Of a stretch of DNA of 64,000 nt, positions 42,991 through 55,320 are shown in pieces. The stretch lies in NCBI GenBank assembly GCA_009746045.1, contig RPFO01001885.1:33501-97500 (forward strand), in the 5' to 3' direction. This stretch comes from Mesostigma viride (lineage: Eukaryota > Streptophyta > Mesostigmatophyceae > Mesostigmatales > Mesostigmataceae). Every line of letters starts with the position of its first letter. Position 1 is the first letter of the stretch. Made by a program: the position numbers and the translations under genes. The notes beneath the pieces were generated by a model. That model searched no databases and had not been told where the DNA came from. It worked only from the letters and a program-made list of their open reading frames with translations.

Positions 42991-45900
42991 CACTAGGAAG
43001 TCGGAAAAAATTCGTCCTGAGTTTTTTTTGAGAAATCCTGAGAAATCCTGAGAAATCCTGAGATATCTTGAGATTGTCTTGAGATTTCCTGAGATTTTTC
43101 CTGAGATTGCCCTGATTTTTCCTGATTTTTTTCGTCTTCACAAAATCTGGTAAGTGCACACCTCGGGTCCTGAGATTTCTGGTGAAAAACTCAGGTCTTG
43201 AGATTTTGACTTTGTAGTGAAAATCTCAGGACAAAATCTCAGGACAATCTCAGGACAAAAAAACGAGTAGAATCTCAAGAAAATCTCAGGACAAAAAACG
43301 AGTAGAATCTCAAGAAAATCAAGAACATGCACAGGCGAATTCTCCAGCCATTCTGGGACAAAAAAATGGTGTTATCAGGGACCAACAGAAATACGACAAT
43401 GCAAGATGATTACAACAGGGGCATGACTCACAATCAGTGCATTTATTACATTGATAAATATTATTTAAAAAATCTTTTATTCATAGGCAAAAAATAAATC
43501 ACAACAAAAAGAGGATTGTTTCTTCATCGTTTGGCAGATCTTGTAGATCATTTGGTTCTTCATATACTCTGCCAAACTGTGCTTCGTTGCACATTTACCT
43601 GCACGCATAAACCAGGAAGGGGGAAAAAAGGCATTAAACAGGACCATGATTAGAAACGCTGGGCTGCAGCATGTGCACATGTACACCTAACCAGACCAAA
43701 GGCATAGCAAACAACATCATGCTCGGCATAAAAAAAGATACTTCTGACTGGTACAAAACATTGAAAGGGTGACCCAAGTGAAAGCCTAGCACCGCCATTA
43801 TTGAGATGTGCAAGACCAAGAAACCACGACATTGCATATGACCGATGCATTGAAAAAGGGAAAACACGTTTATTAACTGTGAAGCTCCAGGGTAACTAGA
43901 CTAAATTTCTTCAGGGCAAGGGACTAATTGAATTCAGCAAGCAAGCGTACATGCGCGCAAGGACGAGAGTGGCTAAATAAGGAAGCAAGGGCGTAACAAA
44001 GGAAGCAAGGGACTGATTAGATTCAGCAAGCAAGCAATTGCAAGCATGCAAGGAAGAGGGGCTAACAAAGGAAGCAAGGGCCTAACAAAGGAATCAGGGG
44101 ACTGATTCCATTCAGCAAGTGGTCAAGCATGCAGGGAAGGAACGGCCTAACCAAGTAGGCAAGGTCATATCAAAGGAAGCAAGGCATTAATTAAATTCAG
44201 CAAGCATGCGAGGAAGAGTGGCTTACAAAGGAAGCATGGGACTAAGAAAGGAAGCAAGGGACTAATTACATTCAGGAAGCACGCATGCAAGGAAGCAAGG
44301 GAATAAAGCAAGGAACTAATCAAATTCAGCAAGCGGCTAAACAACCAAGCAAGGGCCTAATCAAGGAAGAAAGCAACCACGCAAAGAAGCAAGCAAGCAC
44401 GCAAAGACGGAAACAAGCATGCAAGGAAGCAAGGGGTTTATCGAACTCAGCAAGCAAGCATGCAAGGAAGCAAGGAGCAAGTGAGGGACCAAGGGACTAA
44501 TCAACTTTATGACACTTACCACGCAGAAGGGACAACCTCATGACCGCGGAGAAGATAACATTCCGTCCCTCCTGTTGCGATTGCAAAGGGGAGAAAGAAT
44601 AGTAGTGATGTAAGGAATGAATTCCAGTGCAAAATTAGGAAAATACCTTCAATAACAAAGCTAGTAAGTAGGCAAGGTAATTAAAAAGTAGGTAGCAAAC
44701 TGATGACAACATGCACATACTCACGCATGGACCAACCAAGTTAGTATCTAATCTACTATGTGGCTTATGAGGAAGCACCATGAAACATTTGACCTTACTG
44801 GCTTCATCAGAACACGTCTAGATGCTTTTCCTTTGCAAAGATAGTCGCAATTGACGCTTGGGGCTTGCATGGGATTCAGGTCTGCATGGACGTGCTTTGA
44901 CAACAAACGGGCATGTACGCACAAAAATGCCCAAGGACGGTACTTCATGATGGTCATCTTCATGAAATTGACCACGCATGTAAGAGGACAAGAAATCAAG
45001 TATTCAGAGTTCATGCTATACTAAGAAACCAGCTTTTGCTCAGAATGCCGCTTTTGCGGTCTATGGGCCTTCCAATGCAAACTGCCAAGCAATTCTCATA
45101 AGTATCCTTGCTCAGCTACGCAGTTGCTCATTTTCCCGGCTCCATTCCTCTTCGATCACAGCCTGTCCATGACGGCCTTGTAGGTTTTGGATAGCTCCAG
45201 AATCTCGCTCTGTTTATTCTCCGTTACTTATGTCACTCACATGTCGTCGCTACTAGAACCGCTTCTAGTGCGGTTCTCGCTGCCACCCCTGCTGCCACAC
45301 CTGCAGCGCTTGTTATTCGGTGGTTGCATTCATTGGTTACGTATGGAAATCGGTTGCCCCATCGCTCGAGCTAGCGTGTATGTGCCCTCACTGCCCGCTA
45401 GCCCCAGCACTGACTTGACTGCGAACAACGGCTAGGGCTACGTCAGACGCGTTTTTTTGAATTTGCGCAAAAAAAAAGATTGCGACTAGGTCACATCCGT
45501 AGCCAGCGGCAGGCGGAATGTCTCGAGTGATTCCAGCCAAGCGATCTTCCGTATTGTCATGACATCTTACCTTTCCACTGGTTACTACTTGTCTCAAAGC
45601 CTTTTAGAACGGTCGGAGCCGCAAACTGCCGATAAATTTACAGGTACAGTAACTAGTATTCACCAATGAAAGCCACAGGCATTTAAAAAACCGCCGTCCT
45701 GCCAGACCCTAGAAAACGCTTGGTCCTGCCTTTGCCGGACAACCATTGGAGCAGGTTATAAAGTGCGACAACGATTTCTGATTGTTGGCTGACAGACTGA
45801 CAGCCGACAATTATTAACGCAAAGTCACTAAAGCAATTAGGCAGTGAGAACATTCTACAAAAGAGCTCTTAGTTCGGGCTTTATATAAGTAGTACCTGCC

Positions 45901-47915
45901 TGTTAAAAATTGGAACAAGGATACGGTTCCGGCATCCGTTTATTCCGAAGCCGGTACGGGCAAGGCTAGGGAACCGGCGTGGGAATAAACTGAACTGAAC
46001 ATAACTGAAATAAAGGCCGTTATGATGCCGTGAAATAGCCGCATGACGACAGTGCCGTTCCAAACTTTCAACTTCGCGCCCTACCTCTCTTAACCGTTAC
46101 CTGGTAGACCGTTGGTCCAACGAGCGAAAAATTTAGAAAGGTTGCGATTAGGCAACGCGACCTTGCACCTAGCCGCACCCATGAACGCCTTCAGCAGCCA
46201 TGGTAGGCAACACAACCCTGCACCTAGCCGCACCATTCCATAAACGCCTTCATCAGCCATGTTAGGCCGGAATAGACACGGCATTTCCACTTTGGGTCTC
46301 GCACTAGTCAAGTCACTTGCTCAGATAGAAAGCAATGGATCACGCAAAACCAGGAGCCACGCCTCCCCACGATGATTACGGCGGCGGTGTGTGGCATGGA
46401 GCCTGCTTGTGACGAGCATGACTCAATCCACATCAATGGCAGCAATTACCGAACTGCAGTCGCCGACCTTCGACAAACTGTTCGCCATCGCAACTCGGGA
46501 GTAATGGTTTATGGTAAAGAGGGGGTTAGGTATGGCCGCATCACACACATTCTGCATAGTTTCCTCCGTGCCCCGACGGAAGGATGGAGTAGGCAAGTTC
46601 TTTTAAAGGTCGCTCTGTTTGATGTCGGTTCTGTGAAAGAGCTCCCTTTAGAGGGATTGACGCTTATACCTTTAGGGGAGCGAGCGCCCAAGCAGGATGC
46701 TTTAGTCCTTCCCGGGAGTGTATGTTCAGTTGGTTTTGTAGTTGATCCAGAGTATGCACCTGAGATAGCCATCGTGCACTGTAAATTGCCGTGGCAAATG
46801 GTAAAGGAAACGTGTAGTGCAGCCCAGCATGTATTATCCCGTGCTGCAGGTGCTCAGCTGAGAACCACAGACGTGTATGCTGATATGAACCTGCAGCGCA
46901 AGGTGACACTGTGTGTTAAGCGAAGAGACATGACAACACGAGGTCGTTCACAAGGTAATCGCACTGCACCCATAGATCCACAAGCAACCACTGCACGCAT
47001 GGCTGCGGAGCCACAAGCAACCACTGCACCTAATCGCTCACGTGGCAAGCGCACTGTTGGCACATTGGTAGAACCACAAGCAACCACTGCACCAAGCCGC
47101 TCGCGTGGCAAGCGCACTGCGGACACATTGGTAGAAACACACACAGCCGCTGCACCAAACCGCTCGCGTGGCAAGAGCATTGCTGGCAAGTCCATGGCAG
47201 CGCATCAAGCCCTGATGACATTGCTAGTGATTTGTCGCTGAGCAGCGACGGTGAGGCATGCATTCCCACACAAAGGAGAAGTGAGAGGCAACGTGTGGTA
47301 GTAAATTATGCGGACTCTGACAGTGCTGCATACACTGATGAGGAGTGGGATTGATTATATTCCTAATATAATGTAATGATGGATTGATGTAACTTGTTGT
47401 GTGCTTGTCACACTTATATTTATTTATTTCCAATGAACATGTGTGTCAACTGCATCATTTCTGCATCCACATATATTGCATAAGTGTCCTGTCTTCATGC
47501 ACTTGAGAGTTCTCAAGTGTCATGCTCAGTGTCCTGATTTTCCTGATTTTTTGTGCCATGCTAAGTGTCCTGATTTTCCTGATTTTTTGTGCTGTTAAGT
47601 GTCCTGATTTTCCTGATTTTTTCTGATTCAGCGGGTTTTCTCAGGATCTCAGGATTTCTCAGGATTTTTTTACGAATCTCAGTGTTTCTCAGTGTTTCGC
47701 GAGACGCATCTCAGGCACTTCTCAAGATTCTCAAGAAGTCCTGATATAAATCAGGAATCCTGAGAAAAGTCTCAGGGTTTCTCAGGATTTTGAGAAAAAT
47801 CTCAGAAAAAAATCAGGAAATCTCAGGAAATCCTGAGAAAATCTCAGGAATCCTGAGAAAAATCTCAGGAAATCTCAGGATCCTGAGAAAAATCTCAGAA
47901 CCCGACTTCCTAGTG
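42991..47915. mobile_element. inner CACTA transposon, 4.9 kb
   Basis: Ends CACTAGGAAGTCGG and CCGACTTCCTAGTG, flanked by TT (42989-42990 and 47916-47917). It repeats the outer CACTA nearly base for base: 42991-43565 equals 35937-36560, 43566-44945 equals 41394-42780, and 44946-46320 equals 48177-49540. It keeps an ORF at 46372-47241 that the outer copy has lost. Confidence 0.93.
46372..47241 (+). CDS. CACTA-encoded protein fragment, transposase C-terminus-like
   Basis: The 289-codon ORF lies near the right end of the inner CACTA. Its first half reads HINGSNYRTAVADLRQTV, VMVYGKEGVRYGRITHIL, then WSRQVLLKVALFDV, a pattern reminiscent of the region after the catalytic domain in CACTA-type transposases, where a YGRI-like segment precedes a hydrophobic FxV strand. 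Its second half is four tandem units of about 20 residues (PQATTAPNRSRGKRT). The frame breaks near 47200: the outer copy shows the intended ending, an acidic tail finishing YADNSDSAAYTDEEW. No DDE catalytic core is visible upstream, so this copy cannot code a full transposase unless upstream exons escape me. Confidence 0.5.
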   Translation: MITAAVCGMEPACDEHDSIHINGSNYRTAVADLRQTVRHRNSGVMVYGKEGVRYGRITHILHSFLRAPTEGWSRQVLLKVALFDVGSVKELPLEGLTLIPLGERAPKQDALVLPGSVCSVGFVVDPEYAPEIAIVHCKLPWQMVKETCSAAQHVLSRAAGAQLRTTDVYADMNLQRKVTLCVKRRDMTTRGRSQGNRTAPIDPQATTARMAAEPQATTAPNRSRGKRTVGTLVEPQATTAPSRSRGKRTADTLVETHTAAAPNRSRGKSIAGKSMAAHQALMTLLVICR

Positions 47916-49572
47916 TTTTGCTTGGGTACACGGTACTACAGTTTCGTCACTGAAAATTTTCTGTAGTTGCGTTGGTGTTTCGTACGTTCCGCTGAAATTT
48001 TCGTGTTCAGTACCCAGATCACAATTTGATCCGGGCGCAAAATGATTGGCTGTAAGGTACGAACCAAAAACGAAATTTTAGTATCTAAGTTCCGCAGCGC
48101 TTGCTGAATTTGCCCCGGAAGCCCGGGGGCACTTTCCCCGCTGAAAAAGGTGTCCGCGGAAGCGTATTGTAGTGATCTTCATGAAATTGACCACGCATGT
48201 AAGAGGACAAGAAATCAAGTATTCAGAGTTCATGCTATACTAAGAAACCAGCTTTTGCTCAGAATGCCGCTTTTGCGGTCTATGGGCCTTCCAATGCAAC
48301 CTGCCAAGCAATGCTCATAAGTATCCTTGCTCAGCTACGCAGTTTCTCATTTTCCCGGCTCCATTCCTCTTCGATCACAGCCTGTCCATGACGGCCTTGT
48401 AGGTTTTGGATAGCTCCAGAATCTCGCTCTGTTTGTTCTCCGTTACTTATGTCACTCACATGTCGTCGCTACTAGAACCGCTTCTAGTGCGGTTCTCGCT
48501 GCCACCCCTGCTGCCACACCTGCAGCGCTTGTTATTCGGTGGTTGCATTCATTGGTTACGTATGGAAATCGGTTGCCCCATCGCTCGAGCTAGCGTGTAT
48601 GTGCCCTCACTGCCCGCTAGCCCCAGCACTGACTTGACTGCGAACAACGGCTAGGGCTACGTCAAACGCGTTTTTTTGAATTTGCGCAAAAAAAAAGATT
48701 GCGACTAGGTCACATCCGTAGCCAGCGGCAGGCGGAATGTCTCGAGTGATTCCAGCCAAGCGATCTTCCGTATTGTCATGACATCTTACCTTTCCACTGG
48801 TTACTACTCGTCTCAAAGCCTTTTAGAACGGTCGGAGCCGCAAACTGCCGATAAATTTACAGGTACAGTAACTAGTATTCACCAATGAAAGCCACAGGCA
48901 TTTAAAAAACCGCCGTCCTGCCAGACCCTAGAAAACGCTTGGTCCTGACTTTGCCGGACAACCATTAAAGCAGGTTATAAAGTGCGACAACGATTTCTGA
49001 TTGTTGGCTGACAGACTGACAGCCGACAATTATTAACGCAAAGTCACTAAAGCAAATAGGCAGTGAGAACATTCTACAAAAGAGCTCTTAGTTCGGGCTT
49101 TATAGAAGTAGTACCTGCCTGTCAAAAATTGGAACAAGGATACGGTGCCGGCATCCGTTTATTCCGAAGCCGGTACGGGCAAGGCTAGGGAACCGGCGTG
49201 GGAATAAACTGAACTGAACATAACTGAAATAAAGGCCGTTATGGTGCCGTGAAATAGCCGCATGACGACAGTGCCGTTCCAAACTTTCAACTTCGCGCCC
49301 TACCTCTTAACCGTTACCTGGTAGACCGTTGGTCCAACGAGCGAAAAATTTAGAAAGGTTGCGATTAGGCAACGCGACCTTGCACCTAGCCGCACCCATG
49401 AACGCCTTCAGCAGCCATGTTAGGCAACACAACCCTGCACCTAGCCGCACCATTCCATAAACGCCTTCATCAGCCATGTTAGGCCGGAATAGACACGGCA
49501 TTTCCACTTTGGGATTCGCACTAGTCAAGTCACTTGCTCAGATAGTATATCACTAGCTCTGACCCGCCTTCA

Positions 49573-49954
49573 AGCGGTTTGGTAGTGCAGCGGCTGTGTG
49601 TGGTTCTACCAAACGACTTTCAGAAGTATGTGCCTACTCCATGGCCCCATCGGGGCAAGTAGCGGGGGCGCTTGCAGAATGTAAGTGATGCTGCGCCTAT
49701 ACCGAACCCCGTCTTTGCCGCCATGAACCATGACTCCGGACGGAGCTGCGATGACGTAAAGATGGTTGAAGGTCGCGGGTTGCTGTTCTGTAGTTGCCCC
49801 AATGCTGTTCTGTAGTGCTCCGATTGATGTGAGCTGATAGCGGCCTCTTCAATACCTTGAGTTTTGCACGTGCTCACGTGGGGCATGGAGTAGGCACATA
49901 TTTCTCAAAGTCGTTTGGTAGAACCACACACAGCCGCTGCACTACCAAACCGCT
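49573..49954. repeat. inverted repeat replacing the ORF in the outer CACTA
   Basis: Arms of about 76 bp (49573-49650 and 49879-49954) around a 228-bp loop. The right arm is native CACTA sequence (CACACACAGCCGCTGCA); the left arm is its inverse copy. The 0.8 kb of ORF present in the inner copy is missing here, as expected of a deletion repaired with an inverted duplication. Confidence 0.88.
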
Positions 49955-50163
49955 CGCGTGGCAAGAGCCGCACTGCTGGCAAGTCCATGGCAGCGGCTAG
50001 TGTCAGCGCATCGAGCCCTGATGACATAGCTAGTGTTTCGTCGTTCAGCAGCAACGGTGAGGCATGCATTCCCTCACAAAGGAGAAGTGAGAGGCAGCGT
50101 GCTGTAGTAAATTATGCGGACAACTCTGACAGTGCTGCATACACTGATGAGGAGTGGCATTGA
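49915..50163 (+). pseudogene. remnant C-terminus of the CACTA protein (outer copy)
   Basis: 82 codons with one RSRGK unit and then a serine-rich acidic tail ending EEWH. It overlaps the right arm of the inverted repeat. It corresponds to, and corrects the frame of, the end of the inner-copy ORF. Confidence 0.6.
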
Positions 50164-50774
50164 TTATATTTCTGGCAATGATGCCTGTAATGTAACTTGT
50201 TGTGTGCTTGTCGCACTGCATTATCAAGGAGACAACCAGTGCAGGCCAGAAATCGGGAGAATCCGGACCATGCATTATATTTATTTATTTCCAATGAACA
50301 TGTGTGTCAACTGCATCATTTCTGCATCCACATATATTGCATAAGTGTCCTGTCTTCATGCACTTGAGAGTTCTCAAGTGTCATGCTCAGTGTCCTGATT
50401 TTCCTGATTTTTTGTGCCATGCTAAGTGTCCTGATTTTCCTGATTTTTTGTGCCATGCTAAGTGTCCTGATTTTCCTGATTTTTTCTGATTCAGCGGGTT
50501 TTCTCAGGATCTCAGGATTTCTCAGGATTTTTTTAGGAATCTCAGTGTTTCTCAGTGTGTGGCGAGAAAAATCTCAGGCACTTCTCAAAATTCTCAGGAG
50601 GAAGTCCTGATATAATATCAGGAATCCTGAGAAAAAGCTCAGGATTTCTCCTGATATCCTGAGAAAAAAATCAGGAAATCTCAGGAAGTCCTGAGAAAAT
50701 CTCAGGAATCCTGAGAAAAATCTCAGGAAATCTCAGGAATCCTGAGAAAAATCTCAGAACCCGACTTCCTAGTG

Positions 50775-50983
50775 TGAGAGAACTCGCGTGCATTGATTTG
50801 GGTAGCAATGCCTGTTGCAACGGCTGCCTGGAGCTGGCCAGGCTGTGCCTCGTGTAGTGGCAGCCTGGGCAGTGATCCACATTGTTGCCCAGTGTAGGGT
50901 TGTGGTTGCACTGGTTGCGGCTGTGCCCCGTCTGGAAGCACCTCAGGCACCTGACCCTTAATTCCAGGGTTGCCAGGTTGCCT
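50775..50983 (-). CDS. gag zinc-knuckle region of the copia-like element
   Basis: Contains CLRCFQTGHSRNQC, an exact CX2CX4HX4C nucleic-acid-binding knuckle, and a second partial one, CPGCHYTRH. Upstream on the minus strand it runs into the (TTG)n tract, read as polyasparagine. Downstream it meets the CACTA end; the neighbouring frame (INAREFS) is the one that joins the INT zinc region, so a frame change lies between. Confidence 0.68.
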
Positions 50984-52076
<1,093 letters not shown>

Positions 52077-52080
<4 letters not shown>

Positions 52081-52394
52081 TAAATGGTTGTATGGCGTAT
52101 TATAGTAACACATACGTTAATGCATTGAGATCAGCTCCGTCACGTTCGTCTTTCGCCAGAGGGTTGAGTAGAGGAGGCCTGACTAGTTTAGGTAGTATCA
52201 GGCCCATTAGAGGTAGAGGTGGAGGTCGATATCCGCGGCGTAACAATGGTTCCGGAGGAACTTCAGTAGGTAGAGAACGAGACGACTATCCCTTGCCACA
52301 TACACCTTTTCAAGACCCCTTCCGCGTCCAGGAACACGAAGCCGACACTTCCTTGATAGGTAATGGGCGGGTCGCCTTCAAGCTAGGAGAGTAG
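52077..52394 (+). CDS. 105-residue RG-rich ORF, function unknown
   Basis: The ORF contains SIRPIRGRGGGRYPRRNN, an RGG-like basic patch that could bind RNA, and ends GRVAFKLGE. It lies between LTR and viroplasmin-like ORF. Unrecognised; it may be a leader ORF of the retroelement or chance. Confidence 0.35.
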
Positions 52395-52782
52395 TGCTGC
52401 CCGTTTCGGGACACGCTCTACCTAGATGCTAGACCTGCTCGCAGCGGATAAACCCTTTCGTAGTTAGCCTGTCCTTCGCCTTGTTTTCCTGCTTACGGTT
52501 GTTTCCTGTCTTAGATACTAAGGGGAGTATTCCTGTTCGGAGACGATTAGCGTCGCAGTCCCTACACCTTTTTCCTTGTGCTGCTGCTTTATTAGACGGC
52601 CGCACCCGCAGAGATACGGGTCGCTGTGTTAGGACGAGCGCTGGACTATCCGGTCGCTGACTTAGGACGAGAGCTGGACACTTCCGCCCTCATTCTTCTT
52701 TCGGTGATCCAGATCGTCCAGCTAAGTCGCCTACCCCTACTCCTTCTAGCTTGACGTCACAAGACCCACCAGGTGAGTTATC

Positions 52783-55196
52783 ATGAGTCAACGTCGTGTT
52801 TTTACTGCGCCTTCCCATTCATCTAGTGATAATAGCTTAGCTAAATATTACGTAGTTATTACCCCTCAATGGTCAGCCATTTTCCTCTCTTGGTCAGATG
52901 CTAGGAAGATAGTGCAAAATCGTACATATAATGTAATTAGGTATAAGAAATTTGTTACCTTCGAGGAAGCTCAACAATTCCTTATAGACCATAGTGTATC
53001 AGATCTAGGCCTACACGTACGCTCTACTCCTCATGGTCGCCCTCCTGTAGAAGCTCTAGATTTTGCTACCCCTCCTTCGTCTCCCCCTAAGCGGGCTGCA
53101 TCCTCATCTAGCCCTGCATGCCACTGAGGGCCGACCGAGCCACGAGGTAGCCATGGCTGTCGGAGCTCATAACTTTCACGTTTGAGCACCGAATTCAGCT
53201 GTGAATATCACAATCGCTTCGTCTTTCTTAGACGCACATGCTGATATAATTTTCCGAAGCTGTAACGCACTATACGATGAGCAAACGCCTCTCGACGCAA
53301 CGCAGCCTGGCGGCTGCGCTCAGCAATGAAAATACGTCTGCAGCCCCGGCTGCAGCTTCGCCAACCGGCCCAGAAGGCAGCGGTGCCACTAGCCAAGCTC
53401 TAGTGGTCGCCCAGCCGCCTGCTGAGCCCGCCTCGCCCGCAGCGTCGCCTGAACCCAAGCGCAGTCGCTCTGCCGAGCCGAGTTGGACAGAGCTCGACTT
53501 TGTCGCCGAAGCCAGCCAGCCCGGCTTCCTTGACACGCTTAACCCGGAACGCATCCTGGTCTGCGTGTTTTATGGAACGCACGCCTCGCTTCTTGCACTA
53601 TGCAAGCAGCTCTTCAACCAAGGTCGCCTCTTTGACCCTCGCTGGGTTCGTCTCGCCTCTTTCGACATCATTCCCAGCCTCCACCGCCCCTTCCTCCAGC
53701 AATTCGCTCTCTTTTCCCTCCTTGGACGCTCCATCGGGGAGCTTTGGCCCCCCAAGCCTCTCACCACCACCTTAACCGAATCCTCCCTCCGCTCACTCCT
53801 TAAGGAGGTCCTCGAGGAGCACGTGGACCCCATTGCTGCAGATGTGGCGGCCATCGGCGGCACGCTGACTGCCGAGCTTCCCCTCCTTTCCACCGCCACC
53901 TCCACCATCTCCACCGCCACCTCCACCCTCCTCGCCTCCTCCACCGCCACCACCTCCACCTCCGACGCCATCACCGCCCAGCTCCGTGACATCGACCAGC
54001 GTCTTAAGGACAACGCCATCGCTATCGAGGTTCTGCAGAACACGGCAGGCCTCACCGCCCAGGCGGTGAAGGACATTGCCGCCAAGCCAGCCCCGGCTGG
54101 CCTGGCCGGCGATGCTCCTCCCATCACCACCTGGGCGGACATGCTTAAGCAACATACCACCTCCACCACCTCCGCCGTCGCAGCCCAGCTCCAACGGCAG
54201 ACGCTTGACCTCCGCGAGGAGGCCGAGCTCGCCCAGCGCAGCCTCAACGTCATTGTCAAGAACTTCACCATGGAGGAAGGTGAGACTTCCGAGAAGCTTT
54301 TGCGTGCGTTTGAGCGAGAAATCCTTGGTCGCATGGGCCTTATCGGTGAGATCGCGCTGGCCGCCCACCGCCTTCCCCGCGCGCGGGGTAAGGCAGGGCC
54401 GCCCCCGCTCCTTCTCACCTTTAAGACCCCGGCGGACAAGATTTCTTTTCTCAGACGCCGCAAGCGGCTCGAGAAGACTCTCTTCACCCTTGATGACGAC
54501 CTGACCCTGGCGCAGCAACAACGGCGACGGGAGCTATGGCCGATCTACCTCCAGCTCCGGCAGACCAAGGCGGGCCAGCCGGTGTACTGGAAGGGGGCGG
54601 CCATCTACGTCGGCCACAAGCCCTGGCAGGCGACCCCCCCCCCCCGCGGCCCCAGCGACTCCAGACGCCCCAGCTTAGGGGAATACAGCAGTAGTAGTGC
54701 AGAATAGATAGACCGTGGCCATGTACATGTACGCCTCCTAGAGGCACTATCCTAGCTAAGCCACACGCTTTCCTTAATCATGTACATGTGTGCCTATGAT
54801 GAGCCACACCCCAGATGATGCCTAGCTTTATTTAGTTATGTTGTGCCCATGCAGGGAGTAACTCTCTGCTGAGACGCCATGCCCTAGCTTCTTTGTATAG
54901 CTATGCTGCTCTTCCCCCCCATGACAGGCTCCCCCTTCGCTGGGCATAGCTTGAAGATCATGGGATGCAAGTGCCCTGGTGCACCTAGAGCAAGGGTCCT
55001 TTACATCCCCACCCTTGCAGGAAGTAGCTTAGGATGTATGATAGGCCATATGCCCCCCTCTCAAGGGCTGTGTGCTACATATACTCCCAACGGAGTTATG
55101 TTACAATTCAATTCAATTCAATCCTCATCTAGCTTAGATACTCCTCTCACCTTAGAATTCGGTTCCCTATCCATTACTGTTGTTAAAAAGGATTGA
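52783..55196 (+). CDS. viroplasmin / RNase H1 N-terminal-like protein, split by LINE D
   Basis: The first segment (52783-53112, 110 codons) reads LAKYYVVITPQWSAIFLSWS, then DARKIVQ and YKKFVTFEEAQQFL. This matches the small fold shared by the RNase H1 hybrid-binding domain and the caulimovirus viroplasmin (P6) domain, whose pattern is YYVV...I..SW......V.....YKKF.T.EEA..FL. LINE D inserted after codon 110 with a 13-bp duplication; without it the frame continues at 55134-55196 (LDTPLTLEF to KKD, stop), giving 130 residues. The domain binds RNA-DNA hybrids or double-stranded RNA in known proteins. Its place just before gag suggests an accessory protein of the chromovirus. Confidence 0.72.
53113..55120 (+). 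mobile_element. LINE D, full-length ORF1-only element
   Basis: A 13-bp target duplication ATCCTCATCTAGC is at 53100-53112 and 55121-55133. The 2008-bp element has a 164-bp 5' UTR whose sequence matches LINE A (through GCCATGGCTGTCGGAGC), one intact ORF, a 3' UTR shared with LINE C, a stem-loop ACTCCCAACGGAGT and an (ATTCA)n tail at 55105-55120. Two copies (A and D) begin with the same 5' sequence, so ORF1-only is the full design and not truncation. Confidence 0.95.
53277..54707 (+). CDS. L1-like ORF1 RNA-binding protein, intact
   Basis: This 476-residue protein is the intact reference for the family. Residues 1-70 are Ala/Pro/Ser-rich; 75-190 are a conserved region of unknown fold (FLDTLNPERILVCVF, LLGRSIGELWPP); about 190-270 hold a serine/threonine linker and a heptad-like stretch (AQLRDIDQRLKDNAIAIEVL) that should form the coiled-coil trimer; about 320-400 form the RNA-recognition core (LNVIVKNF, HRLPRARGKAGPPPLLLTF, FLRRRKRL); about 403-450 form the C-terminal domain (TLDDDLTLAQQQRRRELWP, VYWKGAAIYV). 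L1 ORF1 proteins coat their RNA and chaperone target-primed reverse transcription. With no RT in the element, the enzyme must come from elsewhere. Confidence 0.9.
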   Translation: MSKRLSTQRSLAAALSNENTSAAPAAASPTGPEGSGATSQALVVAQPPAEPASPAASPEPKRSRSAEPSWTELDFVAEASQPGFLDTLNPERILVCVFYGTHASLLALCKQLFNQGRLFDPRWVRLASFDIIPSLHRPFLQQFALFSLLGRSIGELWPPKPLTTTLTESSLRSLLKEVLEEHVDPIAADVAAIGGTLTAELPLLSTATSTISTATSTLLASSTATTSTSDAITAQLRDIDQRLKDNAIAIEVLQNTAGLTAQAVKDIAAKPAPAGLAGDAPPITTWADMLKQHTTSTTSAVAAQLQRQTLDLREEAELAQRSLNVIVKNFTMEEGETSEKLLRAFEREILGRMGLIGEIALAAHRLPRARGKAGPPPLLLTFKTPADKISFLRRRKRLEKTLFTLDDDLTLAQQQRRRELWPIYLQLRQTKAGQPVYWKGAAIYVGHKPWQATPPPRGPSDSRRPSLGEYSSSSAE

Positions 55197-55320
55197 TTTA
55201 AATTGTTTCCTTCTTTTAAGCCATTAAAAGCTTTTTCTTTTCTTTCCTTGCCTTAAATTAGGCCTTGTCCTTCACCCTTGTTGCTTTCAGTTAGATTTCT
55301 GATCATTTACTTACATAAAA

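Larger units (their letters stand above)
42781..48174. mobile_element. 467-bp CACTAC element, split by the inner CACTA
   Basis: Perfect 12-bp ends CACTACAATACG and CGTATTGTAGTG, flanked by AT (42779-42780 and 48175-48176). The empty site is seen in the inner CACTA at 44945 (GGTCATCTTCATG). Its own DNA is 42781-42990 plus 47918-48174. It is a small nonautonomous TIR element with the same two-base target as the CACTAs. Confidence 0.9.

Noticed and set aside
45187..45435. 82-codon ORF present in both CACTA copies (also 48406-48654)
   Set aside because: Identity reflects recent duplication of the transposon; no transposase motif and no sign of selection can be judged from two copies.
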